From Limnephilus marmoratus (lineage: Eukaryota > Arthropoda > Insecta > Trichoptera > Limnephilidae): 64,000 nt of DNA. A model generated the notes under the pieces. The model made no database searches. It saw nothing but the letters and a program-made list of their open reading frames with translations, and had not been told where the DNA came from. The number at the start of each line of letters is the position of its first letter. Within the stretch, counting starts at the first letter, position 1. Location of the stretch: positions 744,001 through 808,000 of the forward strand of contig OU862922.1 in NCBI GenBank assembly GCA_917880885.1, written 5' to 3'. The translations under genes were made by a program, and so were the position numbers. Of this stretch, positions 1-10,244 are shown one piece after another.

Positions 1-1052
1 TTTAATTTTTGCAATCAAACTTAAAGAAAGCAGCCAAAAAATATGCGTTAAGAAAACGAACATAATATTGGTAGCTCTTAGTCAAAGCATATCTACTTCA
101 TCAATTATAATATTATCGTCCGTAATATTTTACATAATATACATATAATATTTTATTGTTTTACCCGTCTCACAATAGACATCGTCTAGTGAGGCAGGTA
201 ACTTCCTTGCTTTTTTAATATAGTTTTATCTCAGTAAACGCCCGGTTTGCCGGCAATTAAATTAAATTAATTATATAAATGTACAGTTAAAAATTACGAA
301 AGTTGATATGGTCGAATTAGCTCAAGGGTCAGAGCCATGGAACTATGATTGTAAGGAAGCGGCATAAACATATCGGAGCCTATTATACCGCTAAAACCAG
401 TGTAGCTCTCTCCATTTTTCGGCGGCGGGGAGTGGTGATAGAAACGGGGTTACCGCTCAGCGTGCGGGGGGAGGGTGAGCGCTTTGCAGGGAAGGGCTGA
501 ACTGGTAATGGGCCCATTATTTAATTTATTTTTTAATTAAAAAACGTTTCTCAGTTTTTTTTTCGTATTTTAAGCACAAAATATAATAGCCCATTACGTA
601 TTATTTGCTGAACGAATTTCTTTTTCATAATTAATAATTTTCTTAGTTTTAACCACATTTATTGTTTATAAAAAACCGACATATTCCTGAGCAATGCTCA
701 CTTTCTCAGCGTTTACTTAATTAAAAAAAAGATTATGAAACAAGATTATGATTGATTCGTGTAGATTAAAAAAATATATATTAGTTAGTATTGTTTTTTT
801 AAACATATTTTAAATAATCAACAGACTTGCAGTGTAAAATTCAGTGCATTTTTATATTTTTTCTTGATGTAAGCTGGTGTTTGAGTTTTAGGAAAGAAGT
901 GCTCCTTATTACTTTTATAAAAACTGTAATTACAGTGATAACATAATAAATAAATTAAAAAAAAACTAGAAAATATTAGAATGCTCGAACAAAGGATGGA
1001 TAAGTACAGGAGACATTAATAAAAATTTAAAAGTTATAAAAGCATAATAAAC
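1..1052. other. AT-rich non-coding flank upstream of RDH copy 1
   Basis: No gene is seen. Bases 1-100 resemble 15867-15960: both carry a 'gcaatca' start and a TTGGTAGYTCTTAGTC block, so this is probably the edge of a dispersed repeat. A weak tRNA-like A-box (TTAGCTCAAGGGTCAGAGC) lies near 317. The rest is AT-rich with a short G-rich patch at 420-500. The first exon of RDH copy 1 was searched for here (signature TGxxxGxG) and not found. Confidence 0.5.
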
Positions 1053-1434
1053 GTGAAGAGAGATACTATCAGTGTTTCTCCTTTAACAGAACTGGTTCTT
1101 GATCCTGCTGAAACTTCCGCTGTAATCAACGAGCTAGCTCCTCTACCATTTGCAACAACCGATGTGCGGGAGGTTAGTGCAACTTTAGATGCTTACCGTA
1201 TGATAAAGTTAGACAAGAATATATTTACACAGGAATCCAAACAAAATAATTATCGACAAAGACGGCAAGGTAGCGCGGTGGGAATTTATCGAAAAAGTTA
1301 TTAGGACCCAAGAAGAGCAAGACCTAAATTTCGCCCATGAAATAACATACCAACACATTATTTCAGAAAACAGATAATGAAGGTCAATCTAGCAACCCAA
1401 CTACTAAGCCGAAGTGCTACCACAGTCATATAAT
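1053..1434 (+). pseudogene. Decayed P-element/THAP9-type transposase fragment
   Basis: Three consecutive reading frames give a peptide series typical of the P-element/THAP9 transposase core. The first has DAYRMIKLDKN (family pattern DPxHMIKLxRN). A second frame from about 1249 has WEFIEKVIRTQEEQDLNFA. A third from 1377 has MKVNLATQLLSRS. Matching this series needs two frameshifts, at about 1245 and 1375, so it is dead. The DPxHM-like box in the family sits in the RNase-H-like catalytic region. No terminal repeats were found. The family call is by eye and could be wrong in detail. Confidence 0.6.
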
Positions 1435-1554
1435 TTTGTAGAGAAGGGTTAAAAATGGCGTAATACAAAGATTCAGAAGCCACTTGCAAGTTTTTAAAAT
1501 TAATTTATTTTTTCACAATTAATTTATTTCAAAATAATGTACATATTATATTAT

Positions 1555-1890
1555 ACTAGCAGATCCGGCCACACGTTGCTGTGGCTAACGTAGAACAATG
1601 CCACGCCATTACCCAACCTTTATAACCAACGCCATCTGTTAAATTAAATCCACACCGCCCATTTGCGAGCCCATTGCTTGCTGCCCGCTGCCGCTTAACC
1701 AGATTTATTATATATTTCAATCAATTTACACAAAACATTGACAAATTATATACCTAAACCTTCCTCATGAATCACTCTATCTATTGGTGAAAACCGCACG
1801 AAAATTCGTTTGGGTAGTTTTTGAGTTTATCGCGAACAGACAGACAGACAGACGCGGCGAATAACTTTGTTTTATAATATGTAGAGATAT
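1555..1890 (+). repeat. RTE/SINE-type interspersed repeat with GACAGACAGACAGACG tail block
   Basis: It starts near ACTAGCAGATCCGGCCACACG. It contains TGAATCACTCTATCTATTGG followed by a GTAGTTTTTGAGTTTATCG block, (GACA)n and TTTGTTTTATAATATGTAGAG. This combination is the recurring 3' signature of short arthropod retroposons of RTE type. It has no coding potential. Boundaries are approximate. Confidence 0.55.
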
Positions 1891-1904
1891 ACCATATATA
1901 TCAC

Positions 1905-2265
1905 AAGAATCCCAACTGCTTCCATCTGTAGCATGTACGTTGTGAGGCTGAAGGTAAATGATGAGGGGAAATAAATGATGGAGAGAAAGCTGGAGAAGTA
2001 CCCGGCTATTCAGATCTAGTCAACAAACACGGCTAAATCAATTTCAAGCAACATTTCAATTCTGAATGGTGGTCTTACCTACGCCAGAGCGATACTGAGA
2101 ATGTCTTCCACCTGGAACGTGCCGGAAATATATATTATAATGTTTTTAATTATAAAATGTTGAAAACACAGATCAATCGAATAAAATTTATTTCGGGATT
2201 TGAACCCGCGACCTCCGGATTGCTAGTCAAGAGCTTTACCCCCTCGACCACGAGGGCATGTCAAT
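1905..2265 (-). repeat. tRNA-derived SINE, copy 1 (minus strand)
   Basis: The minus strand of 2190-2262 reads like a tRNA 5' half and T-arm, with an A-box-like TGGTCGAGGGGGTAAAG and a B box GGTTCAAATCC. The body at 1905-2100 shares TTTCAATTCTGAAYGGTGGTCTTAC with a second copy at 18955-19240, which has the same tRNA-like head. The anticodon stem is imperfect and the head is fused to a non-tRNA body, so it is a SINE rather than a functional tRNA. About 90 bp between body and head differ from copy 2. Confidence 0.65.
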
Positions 2266-2834
2266 GTGACTTTTACATAACAATACAGTGATTATAAACT
2301 TTGAATTAACATTGTAAACATATGTAAAAGGAGTGGTAAATTAGTAGGAAGAAAATCTAAAAATAGCAGTGCAAAAAAGACAAAGTAAAATTTTTAAAAA
2401 TTGAATAAGATGATTGAATAATGATAAAAAATATATACCTATGACATGTGTGAATCACAACTTTACATTTGTGCGTTATGATTAATAAAAACATAAAAGT
2501 TTTTTGGTAATTTTTAATTATTATAATTTAAGTTGACTGATTCGGCCCATTGGCAGTCGGAGTTCACGTGATAACATCGGGCTCATGGCGATGGCGGTTG
2601 AAATGAACACGCCGAAAATTATAAAATGTATATTTAAGCTATGTTTAAACACTTACATGTGAAAGGTAAGACCGTCTTTCTTCTTAAAGGTCTTCATAGA
2701 ACTACTTTTACACAATTTTACGGCACAGTGGACCATTTTTCTATGTTTTATGAACGTTTTTCTGGGAGCTCTATGCGCGACCGAGGTGTAAAAGCCAATG
2801 TCAGCCGTCTAAAAACCGTTCGGTAAAATTTTTG
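2266..2834. other. Unassigned AT-rich DNA with a short ORF
   Basis: A 61-codon open frame (2641-2826, +) is present. Its product is basic and matches nothing I recognise; it lacks the NAD-binding signature expected for the missing first RDH exon. It may be a fragment of a mobile element. Nothing else is visible. Confidence 0.4.
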
Positions 2835-2965
2835 AAAAGGCATGCTTTGGGCAGGGGGGCACACTTTACATGCCGTCTCTCTAGTATCCATACTCTTAGG
2901 TCAGAGCATTACCCAGGAAACGCAGAGGTCCTGGGTACAATTCCTAGATGCGATCGAATCTTTTG
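2835..2965 (+). repeat. tRNA-like SINE head
   Basis: The segment contains TCAGAGCATTACCCAGG, then an AAACGCAGAGGTCCTGGG stretch and a B-box-like GGTACAATTCC. The layout resembles the 3' half of a tRNA-derived SINE head. No matching copy was found elsewhere in the window, so this stays tentative. It sits about 160 bp upstream of the first visible RDH exon. Confidence 0.35.
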
Positions 2966-3122
2966 TCAGTTTGTTTTTTTTTTCAATACATTTGATATTT
3001 TTCGTTTGAGGGTGATTTCTGATTAATATTGTTTCCAACAATTAAATATTTCAATTTGAGGACTTACTTGATGACTTATTTCACTAATTGAAATATTGAA
3101 TAATTTTATAATTTTTCCAAAG

Positions 3123-3485
3123 GAGCCCATATTGTGATGGCATGCAGGGACACCGCTAAAGCTGATGCAGCGATGAAAGACATCCAAGAAAAGTGCCAAG
3201 GAGAAGAGGGTCTGGGGTCCATAGTGGTCACCAAACTGGACCTCAACTCCCTCGCCTCCGTCAGGCAGTGCGCAAAGCACGTCCTGGAGACTGAGCCAAA
3301 GATCCAGCTGCTCATCAACAACGCCGGAGTCATGATGTGTCCTCAGGGCAAGACGGAAGACGGGTTCGAGACGCAGATCGGAACCAACCACCTGGCACAC
3401 TTCCTCTTCACACTCCTGCTTCTTCCAAGAGTCATCAGCTCGAAGCCAGCGCGAATAGTCAACGTATCTTCTCGGGCTCACGAAT
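3123..3485 (+). CDS. RDH11-14-like short-chain dehydrogenase, copy 1, exon 2
   Basis: Members of this SDR family reduce or oxidise retinoids and other lipid alcohols/aldehydes with NADP(H), usually anchored on ER or other membranes. This exon encodes about 121 residues beginning (G)AHIVMACRDTAKA, the end of the Rossmann beta-2 region. It carries LDLNSLASVR, the structural NNAG motif (LLINNAGVMMCPQGKTEDGF) and a segment ending NVSSRAHE, whose serine belongs to the catalytic triad. The acceptor is AG at 3121-3122 and the donor GT at 3486. Phases match the neighbouring exons: a split Gly at the start and a split Tyr at the end. The exon is much more GC-rich than its surroundings. The TGxxxGxG cofactor motif would lie in exon 1, which is not in this window; either it lies upstream of base 1 or this copy has lost it. 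By eye about 14 of 99 residues differ from copy 2 at 63704, so the two are recent tandem paralogues. Confidence 0.9.
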
Positions 3486-4208
3486 GTAAATTTTCAATTT
3501 AAATCTTCATAATATTATTTAATCGGTTCCATGCCAACTCAGAATCAAGTCAACTCTACAACTCTTTGAAAAGTCATTAAAAGCTATTAAAAAAAAAATT
3601 TTAAAATAGCCCATAACCTAACCCAGGCTCTTCAGACATCAATTGCAATTTCACCTCTATTCAACCAGCCTTATGAGATGGAGCCGCCGAACGAACTTTG
3701 ACTCGATCAGCTTCAGTGTTACCAACTCAGCTCATGGAACGCTTGATTTATTGAACGAGTCTTCTAAAGTATGAGAATGGTTTCGGAACTTTCGGAACAT
3801 AAGGCTGATTTAAGGTTTAAACTTAACGGTGATACTGCGTAAGAGTCCACAAGATTAAATTATTGTTGCACGCGGAACAAGTAAATGGTTTCCCTCCGAA
3901 TTTTTCTGCAATTTAATAGGAACTAGAATTTTATAATTTTACTCGGAACATGAAAATGCTTTCTTTCGGAATACGTCAGCAGATGAATCCGCAACTTTAA
4001 CCATTTTTTTCATTCCTTTTAATGACTTTTCAAAGGAGGTTCTGAGTTGTCCGGTCACAATTACATACAACTCTTCTACATTGGTTCTACATAATTTAAA
4101 TATGTAGCATATTTTTACTTATTTTACTTTAATTTTTTATGATATAAAATACTGTTATATAAAATTAATAATAATAATGTAAATAAATAAATGAATTCAT
4201 TATTTCAG
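3486..4208. other. Intron 2 of RDH copy 1, with a degenerate dispersed repeat
   Basis: GT/AG intron. Bases about 3780-4010 contain blocks such as GGAACAAGTAAATGGTTTCC and GTCAGCAGATGAATCCGCAACT. Diverged versions recur at 9720-10230 and 12070-12400. These look like remnants of one old interspersed repeat of unknown class. No coding potential. Confidence 0.5.
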
Positions 4209-4330
4209 ATGGCTCGATAAACTTGGATGATTTGCATTTTGAAAGAAGGAGCTATAACTCCGTGACCGCCTATAGCCAGAGCAAACTGGCCAATATTTTA
4301 TTCACGAAGGAACTGGCTACCAGGTTAAAG
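4209..4330 (+). CDS. RDH-like SDR copy 1, exon 3 (catalytic YxxxK)
   Basis: Following a split Tyr codon, the exon reads [20 protein letters not shown] then [20 protein letters not shown]. The YSQSK is the SDR catalytic YxxxK. The acceptor is TTATTTCAG at 4208. The predicted donor is AAG|GTTCGG, a weak match to GTAAGT, and a dispersed repeat begins only about 15 bp downstream. The true donor could have been altered by that insertion. The next exon joins in frame (phase 0), which supports 4330 as the boundary. Confidence 0.85.
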
Positions 4331-4344
4331 GTTCGGTACTTTTT

Positions 4345-4715
4345 ACATTCACCCGGAGGACTTGAGGAAAACAATTTCCCTAAGGGCCTACGTCATTTTA
4401 GGGGATGATGTGTGAAGGGTCTTTTAAGGAGAAGAAGTTCTGTATATAAGGAAGAAGGTGGGTAGGAATTCGGGGGTCAGTGAGTCCAGAAGTGACGGAC
4501 GTATGAATCTATTACTCCTCCTTGCAGTGGGGTCGAGAGAGTCCGGCTGGTCAAAAGACCTCCTTCAACCAGTCTCTCGATCCGGCTTGCCACCAAGACA
4601 AATCATATCCCCGTGGAACCGGGCACACCTTTTCAGTCACCAAACATAGCGAACCACTTGGGTGACCTATGACAGAGGTGTTGGTTATCCAATAAATGGT
4701 TTGACGGGAAAAAAA
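4345..4715 (+). repeat. LTR-like dispersed repeat, family B, copy 1
   Basis: This is one of three related 370-430 bp copies (4345-4715 +, 8135-8568 -, 10245-10630 +). Shared blocks are GAAAACAATTTCCCTWAGGG near the left end and TGACAGAGGTGTTGGTTATC plus an AATAAA signal near the right end. A TATA-like TATATAAGG (4443) precedes the AATAAA by about 250 bp, the order found in LTRs. A solo LTR or LTR-derived element is therefore possible. No terminal TG..CA or target duplication could be fixed. Confidence 0.5.
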
Positions 4716-5714
4716 TGTTTGATAGCAAAATTGGTAGTAAAATTAGTCAAGTATTTTTTATATTTGATTTGTTTATTTGAGGTTTGTAAACTTTTCGTGT
4801 TGGGAAATTTTTGATCCTTGAATATTTAATTTTTGGGAAACAATTTCTTCGGGGAAAATCGGAAAATAATCTTTTTATTGTGTGAAGTTTTGAAATTTTC
4901 CATGTTGGTAAACGGAAAATGTTGCTCGGAAAAGGGTCGGAAAATTATTGTAAAAACCTTTAATTTTTTTGATTTTGTTTTGATTTTTTTCATGTTTTAA
5001 ACACTTCAAAAATTCTTCCTGAAAATTGGAAATTAAAAAAAAGTTGCTGTTAATGGTTATTGTAATTAACGTCGGGATATTGTATTAAAGTTTTTGAAAC
5101 TGAGAAATTTCAAGTTTTGTTAATTTTATTTCTGACATGCTGTTTGAAACTTCACTGTTTCTTTCTGGAAATAATAGATTGCGCCACTTCCGTTAACAAT
5201 ATTCCAAACTGTAGAGTGTAGTGTCATTAGCATAATAATATCAGATGTCACTTAACTTAACTAAAATTTTCCCACGACCTTGTCTAACTAGTCATTTTTT
5301 TGAAACGTGACGTTACAGAATGAATCTACTAACAGCAACTGTTAAGTCCCACGTTTGCTTTGATAATAATTATATAGTAGGTAAGTTTACACTCGACGAA
5401 AGAGGGAATTGAATTTTACTTTTGTTTTCTTGGTAGAATGAATGAAGTGAAATTTTAAAGTTTAAAAACCCACTTCCCGACATCCGATCGATCTGAAACT
5501 CGGCAGATAGACTCGTTGTTGATAACAATGCATTATATCAACTTGGAATTTGGCTAAGGTGTTAGCATTGTTGACTTTTGTCCCTGATGAGGAAGATTCA
5601 AAACTTTTTTTTTCAAGTTTTTAAAACTTTTGAAAATAAATGTAAAATCCCTGGTTTTTTATACGGATTGATTTTTTACATAATTTGAAAATGAGTGTTG
5701 TTAACCCATCCCAG
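4716..5714. other. Remainder of intron 3, RDH copy 1
   Basis: AT-rich intronic DNA ending at the acceptor CATCCCAG (AG 5713-5714). No ORF, repeat family or RNA gene was recognised. Confidence 0.6.
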
Positions 5715-5929
5715 GCCAATAACATCACGGGCGTGAGCGTGTACGCGCTGCACCCGGGCGTGGTGGCCACGGAGCTGGGCCGCCACCTGGACTCGGCCTT
5801 CTTCCCCGGAGCCCGCTGGTTCTTCAAGCTGCCAAAGCTATTCATCAAGACTCCGGCGCTGGGGGCGCAGACCACTCTGCACTGCGCCGTGGACGAGAAG
5901 GCTGGCGAGGAAACCGGCCTGTACTACAG
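5715..5929 (+). CDS. RDH-like SDR copy 1, exon 4 (substrate-side region)
   Basis: It encodes ANNITGVSVYALHPGVVATE, then ELGRHLDSAFFPGARWFFKL and on to GAQTTLHCAVDEKAGEETGL, ending in a split Ser codon. The LHPGVVxTEL segment after the catalytic helix is a hallmark of RDH11-14-like SDRs, and the GAQTT...A block is the usual C-terminal helix region. The exon is strikingly GC-rich in an AT-rich intronic setting. Donor AG|GTGATC at 5930. Confidence 0.9.
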
Positions 5930-5934
5930 GTGAT

Positions 5935-6296
5935 CATTATCGACTTCTTCATTCGTCTCGTTTCGTTCCCCTTCCTCTCCCGCATCCCCTTCCCCTCACG
6001 TGTTCCCACTCCGCCTTCCCTCTCCCCACACCCCTCTCTTGAGTTCCCCTCCCCCCTCCCGCATTCCACGCATTCAGTCCATGTACAGTCAGTTTTCAAA
6101 CAGCTCGCGTGCCACTTATTGCAATTTTTTATACAAATTTCATTATGCCAGAGCTCACCGCTTCTTTTATACAAACCTTGTCCTGACAATAACGAACAAA
6201 AAAAAATCCAATTTAGTGCAGTCGTTCGGAAGTTATGCGCGTACATAGGTATATTTCGGCGATTCATTTTTATTTATATAGATAGATAGTTAGATT
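5935..6296 (+). repeat. Pyrimidine-rich non-autonomous repeat, copy 1 (5'-truncated)
   Basis: The core is made of irregular CCCCTTCC/CCTCTCCC runs. It is followed by a conserved tail with ACAGCTCGCGTGCC, CATTATGCCAGAGCTCACC, ACCTTGTCCTGACAATAACG, GTCGTTCGGAAGTTATGCGC and a final TTTATTTATATAGATAG. Longer copies occur at 27901-28545 (+) and 57480-57970 (-). Those begin CTAGCTGGTTCCCGGCATGC, a start this copy lacks. The tail layout resembles RTE-type retroposon ends. Confidence 0.65.
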
Positions 6297-6547
6297 CTGT
6301 ATCCATGGCCCTGAGAACATGCCACTTGATTGAAAGCTAACTTATTTTTCGTCTTCTGGTGTCCCTTCTATCAGAGGTTGGCTATCATCAGGGCAATCCT
6401 TCTGCAGGCTTTAGCCCGAAACAACTCGTTTCTCGAAGGTTTTGAATCCATAAGGTGCGGCGTCAACTCTTCTTGGATTATCAGTGGCGTAATCTTGAAT
6501 TCGCCGATTCTCATGATGTTGAAAAATATTATTTAATGTAATTATGT
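6297..6547. other. Unassigned intronic segment
   Basis: Weak open frames on both strands and no recognised product. It joins the LINE fragment that follows and may be part of that insertion. Confidence 0.3.
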
Positions 6548-7501
6548 TTAGGAATCACCACTCTCTTCAACATTGTGCTCGAACATGTAATAAGAAAAAC
6601 GCTAATAGACACTGGCTCCAATATTTGTTTCAAGAGCAGTCAAGTTGTCGAATATGCGGATGACATTAACATGTCACGGAAGATCAATTTCAGCCATTAA
6701 GGAGGTCTTCGATCCTTTAGAAACAGCAGCACGGGAAGTAGGACTGCAGGTTAATGTCAACAAAACGAAAATGATGATACATAGCAGGAACCCTTCACAC
6801 AGAAAAAGAAGTAGTGCACAATTCAAAGACAACTACTCATTCGAAGTGGTCGACCAATTCGCCTACCTGGGCTCCAGTCTGACAGAGAATAATGAGGATC
6901 CAGCAGAAATCAGAAGGAGAATCACAGCAGCCAACAAAACATACTTCTCTTTGCTGCCAGTGTTTAAGTCACGTAGTGTCCACAGAAAAACCAAAATAAC
7001 CATATATAAGACCATTGTTAGAACTTTATTGGCATATGGATGTGAGGCGCTGACACTGACGGTAAAGATGATTGAAATGCTGGATACTTTTGAAAGAAAA
7101 GTGCTGAGAAGAATATGTGGACCCGTGAAAGAGGGTGAACAGTGGCGCATCCGGCACAATACAGAATTGTATGATATATATAAGGCACCTAGCATCTCAA
7201 CACATATGAGACTCCTCAGGCTGAGATGGGCTGGGCATGTACAGAGAATGCCGGATACACGCGTCCCAAAAAGAATTTTGACTGGACACCCAGGTGGAAA
7301 GAGAAAAGTGGGAAGACCCAGACTGAGGTGGGAAGACGAAGTAAGAGGGGATGCAGCACAGCTTCTCCAGGTTCCAAATTGGATATCACCCGCTGAGGAC
7401 AGGAGGAGTTGGAGGCGACTGTTGCAGGAGGCCAAAGCTCGATATGGGCTGTGGCGCCATCGAAGAAGATGTTTAGGTCTCATACAGTTATTTATACTAT
7501 A
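6548..7501 (+). pseudogene. 5'-truncated non-LTR retrotransposon, RT palm end and C-terminal domain
   Basis: From about 6548 one frame reads towards the RT catalytic box EYADDINM (6655-6681). The frame then shifts, and the 285-codon frame at 6645-7502 carries the downstream LINE region. It has VNVNKTKMM, DQFAYLGSSLTE, YGCEALTLT, ERKVLRRICGPVKEGEQWR and RLRWAGHVQRMPDTRVPK, a block series known from arthropod endonuclease/RT LINEs. The endonuclease and N-terminal RT are absent. It lies in intron 4 of RDH copy 1 on the same strand. The frameshift beside the YADD box makes it non-functional. Confidence 0.8.
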
Positions 7502-7864
7502 ATTACATTTTTAAATGAATAGGTATGTGATAAATATATATGACCACGAATTACGCGAAAGGAAGGAAGTAACGTCAGGTAACGATGCGCGATGTTCGCG
7601 TTGTTTGCTGTTGTTTCATTCTTTTCCCATAATACGTAGTTGGTTTCGCGTTTTATTACATTTTTTTTATTAATTTGTTAAAATTTTATTCCCAAAAAGA
7701 TACATAAATTACAATAAATTTTATACAATAATTAATTACATAATATATGTATTTGATTTACCCCCATAAATAAGCAGGGCTTGTGTGTGTGGGGGGGGGG
7801 GGGTGTTATTATATTGGTTTAATTTTTTTTTATTCAGTTTAAATTTTCAGTATAATTTTTAAGC

Positions 7865-8125
7865 TGAGTTTTAAATTGTTTTATTTATTTATTTATTGTT
7901 GTTATACGCCCGTAGGGGCTTTTACATAGATTAGAAAATAATATTTAAGATATCGAGGATTACACATAGGTACATAGAATTTATACCAAATGTTACTATT
8001 CATGTTTCTGATTTTTTCAGGTAGTGAAATAAAAAATTTAACTCCGAGGTATTTATGATTTAACTGTCCTATTGTTTTTTTACATGCGTGTATACTGTAT
8101 ACGCAGCCTTACATACACCACAGTT
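7865..8125 (-). repeat. Probable LINE 3'-end fragment (minus strand)
   Basis: It begins with (TTTA)n followed by GTTATACGCCCGTAGGGGC and a TTTACATAG block. Read on the minus strand, this is a LINE 3' UTR with an (TAAA)n tail, the same layout as the tails at 14458 and 27425. No coding part was seen. A G-run of about 12 at 7791-7802 lies just upstream. Confidence 0.4.
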
Positions 8126-8134
8126 TCAATTTGG

Positions 8135-8568
8135 GAGGCGGTTACGGGTACCGCCGCCCAGGGAACCATTTATTGGATTACAAATACCTCTGCCATAGGT
8201 CACCCTAAGTGGTTCGCTACGTTTGGTGACTTAGCAGGGGTGACCGGATTCATGGGGGTGAGGATCTTAGCGGCGGATGATGCCTCTGCCCACCAACTGC
8301 TTGGTTCAGGGAGACCTTTTGACCTCTCCAGCAGGACTCTCTCGGAACATCGCCTTGCAACGCAGTGGGAGGGATTGATTCGTACGTTCGTCACTCCTGG
8401 ACACACTGACCCCCAGATTCCTACTCACGCCTCATAACTTTTACCTTCCCAGAATATCCTCTCCTTTCTTTCCCTAAAAAGACCCTCCACACAGCATTCC
8501 CAAAGATGACATAGGCCTTGAGGGGAATTGTTTTCTTTACGGCCTCCTGTGTGGAGCTAATGTAAAAA
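8135..8568 (-). repeat. LTR-like dispersed repeat, family B, copy 2 (minus)
   Basis: This is the inverse of the copies at 4345 and 10245. The minus strand starts with CTCCACACAGGAGG and GAAAACAATTCCCCTCAAGG and ends with CTATGGCAGAGGTATTTG, AATAAATGG and a GC-rich GGCGGCGGTACC. It ends about 45 bp upstream of the terminal RDH exon. A copy of the same family therefore lies close to a splice site in two introns of this gene. The 121-codon plus-strand ORF here is not a real gene. Confidence 0.5.
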
Positions 8569-8614
8569 AAATACAAATGTTACAGAACCTAACCTAGCTC
8601 CTCCATTGTTTCAG

Positions 8615-8753
8615 TGACTGCGCAGCGAAGAAGCCAAGTAAAAACGCCCGCAACCCGGAGTACGCAGAGAAGCTGTGGGAAGAGTCCTGTAAGTTGGTGG
8701 GCCTTAACGACTGGGATCCTTTTACAGTAGAGGATAAAAAAATCGCATCATAA
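8615..8753 (+). CDS. RDH-like SDR copy 1, terminal exon 5
   Basis: The acceptor CCATTGTTTCAG (AG 8613-8614) opens an exon reading (S)DCAAKKPSKNARNPEYAEKL then WEESCKLVGLNDWDPFTVED and KKIAS, with stop TAA at 8751-8753. The RNPEYAEKLWEESCKLVGL pattern is the standard C-terminal signature of RDH11-14-like proteins. Exons 2-5 give about 280 residues. Adding a 39-residue exon 1 like that of copy 2 gives about 318, normal for the family. Confidence 0.9.
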
Positions 8754-9109
8754 AATACCCATCTCCTGAGGAAAGAACAAATCTAGTGATCTCTCTGATC
8801 ATGAAACTTAAAAATACATATTGTCGTTTTTTTCAATCTATATATTTATTAGTTTATTCATTGTTATTACATAATAATGTTAAGTTATGTTTTTGTTATC
8901 ACATATTTTTAAAGGTGACGATATAAATACGTTGATTAACTAAGCTATTTATTTCAAACGTGTGTACCTACATTCCGTCCAAAGATATTGAGTTGTATTT
9001 GAATATTTTTGCTTCCGTCCAATAACGTGTGTACCCAGTTTATAATTATACGTTATATATTGTAATGGAGAAATATTAATGTATGTATTATCGCATTTTT
9101 AAATTTTAC

Positions 9110-9115
9110 AATAAA
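9110..9115 (+). promoter_or_regulatory. Polyadenylation signal of RDH copy 1
   Basis: AATAAA lies about 360 bp after the stop codon, in AT-rich 3' UTR-like sequence with no repeat between it and the stop. It is the best candidate I see; other AT-rich hexamers occur. Confidence 0.5.
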
Positions 9116-9234
9116 AACAAACACAAAAGTATTTCAATGTTTTCATAATTATGATATAATTACGTATGTGCTACTACCTATGTATACGCTAAATCGTAAC
9201 TTTTGTTGGACAGGGTTCTTCTAACTTCACTTTA

Positions 9235-9398
9235 GGGAACGTACCCAAACTACGTGACCAACTTTTTGCAATTTTTAACCCCCCCCCCCCCCCGGTGACC
9301 AAAATCCTAAGCAACCCGCCGCTCATTTGTATGGAGCGTGACCTTTTGAAGACCCCCCCCCCCCCCCTAAAAGTGTCACGTAGTATGGGTACGTTCCC
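9235..9398. mobile_element. PIF/Harbinger-like MITE with poly-C blocks (164 bp)
   Basis: The terminal inverted repeats GGGAACGTACCCAWACTACG match over about 23 bp. They are flanked on both sides by TTA (9232-9234 and 9399-9401), the 3-bp TWA target used by PIF/Harbinger elements. Inside are two C-runs and a short unique centre. No coding capacity. Confidence 0.75.
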
Positions 9399-9594
9399 TT
9401 ACCTTGTTCTGAGATATGAGATGTCAAATTTTGCGAAGACGATTTAATATTATCTATTTACTGATTTCTGATTTTAAAATTGAATCTTGTGTAAAATATT
9501 TTTGTTAAACAGAAGTATTATATAAATGGGTAGTGGGTGCTTACCGTTTTAGAACATAACTAAACTTACAAATAGAACCTTATGCAACCAGCTA

Positions 9595-9690
9595 GGGTAG
9601 GGGTGGGGAACCTTTTTAGCGTCGGGGGCCATTTTAACGATTGTATTTTCACCCGCGGGCCGCACGTCCTTGCCATGAATTCTTCGAATA
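9595..9690 (+). repeat. Possible hAT-end fragment (TAGGGGTGGGGAACC)
   Basis: The stretch TAGGGGTGGGGAACCTTTTT followed by GGGGCCATTTT and GCGGGCCGC resembles hAT ends of the CAGGGGTGGGCAACC type found in many animals. No partner end or target duplication was found. Confidence 0.35.
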
Positions 9691-9719
9691 AAAAAAATTA
9701 TACATGCGATACGTGACGA

Positions 9720-10230
9720 GTTCGCATCTCGAATTTTACATTACGTTTAGGACACAAGTTGATTCTGCATAAGAGTCCGTAAGCATAAATAAGAGTTACA
9801 CACAGAACAAGCAAATGGTTTTCCACCGAATTTTGAAGCGTATGGTGGGAAACCAGAATTTAAAGCATATCTCGAAGCATGATGATGGCTTTCTTCAACA
9901 ATCCCCCGACTACTGGTTATTTATCGTTTCATTCTGAACACAAAAAACTCTAATTCCTCGTTTTTTACGTAATCTTAATTCCTTGGCGATTCAGAAATTC
10001 GACAGGCACTTCTAGCATTAAGCCCCAGCTATACAATACAATATCTGCATATTACGCTCTAAGAATATGCAAATACCTTTCTTCCGAATTTTGAGGCATT
10101 AATTTTAATTTTTGATTTAATTCTAGCACACGCTAGAAAAAAACTTTGCGACTAGAATTACGGTTTCCTTCGAAATTTGTCAATCGATGAAACCGCAACT
10201 GGAAATTAAACTGTGTATTTGGAAGACATT
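9720..10230. repeat. Degenerate dispersed repeat, second instance
   Basis: Its blocks (GAACAAGCAAATGGTTTTCC, TTTCCTTCGAAATTTGTCA, GATGAAACCGCAACT) parallel those at 3780-4010 and 12085-12400. It is very diverged, of unknown class, and non-coding. Confidence 0.45.
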
Positions 10231-10244
10231 TTTTTACTTTAACC

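Noticed and set aside
2190..2262. Possible functional tRNA gene (also 15243, 15988, 17870, 19175)
   Set aside because: A/B boxes are present but stems are imperfect or halves are missing, and each is fused to a repeat body; tRNA-derived repeats fit better.
2641..2826. Candidate first exon of RDH copy 1
   Set aside because: Contains GKT but no TGxxxGxG and no resemblance to copy 2 exon 1 beyond that tripeptide.
3023..3481. 152-codon minus-strand ORF over RDH exon 2 (and similar at 63655-63981)
   Set aside because: Antisense shadow of a conserved, GC-rich coding exon; both paralogues show it because the sense codons are conserved.
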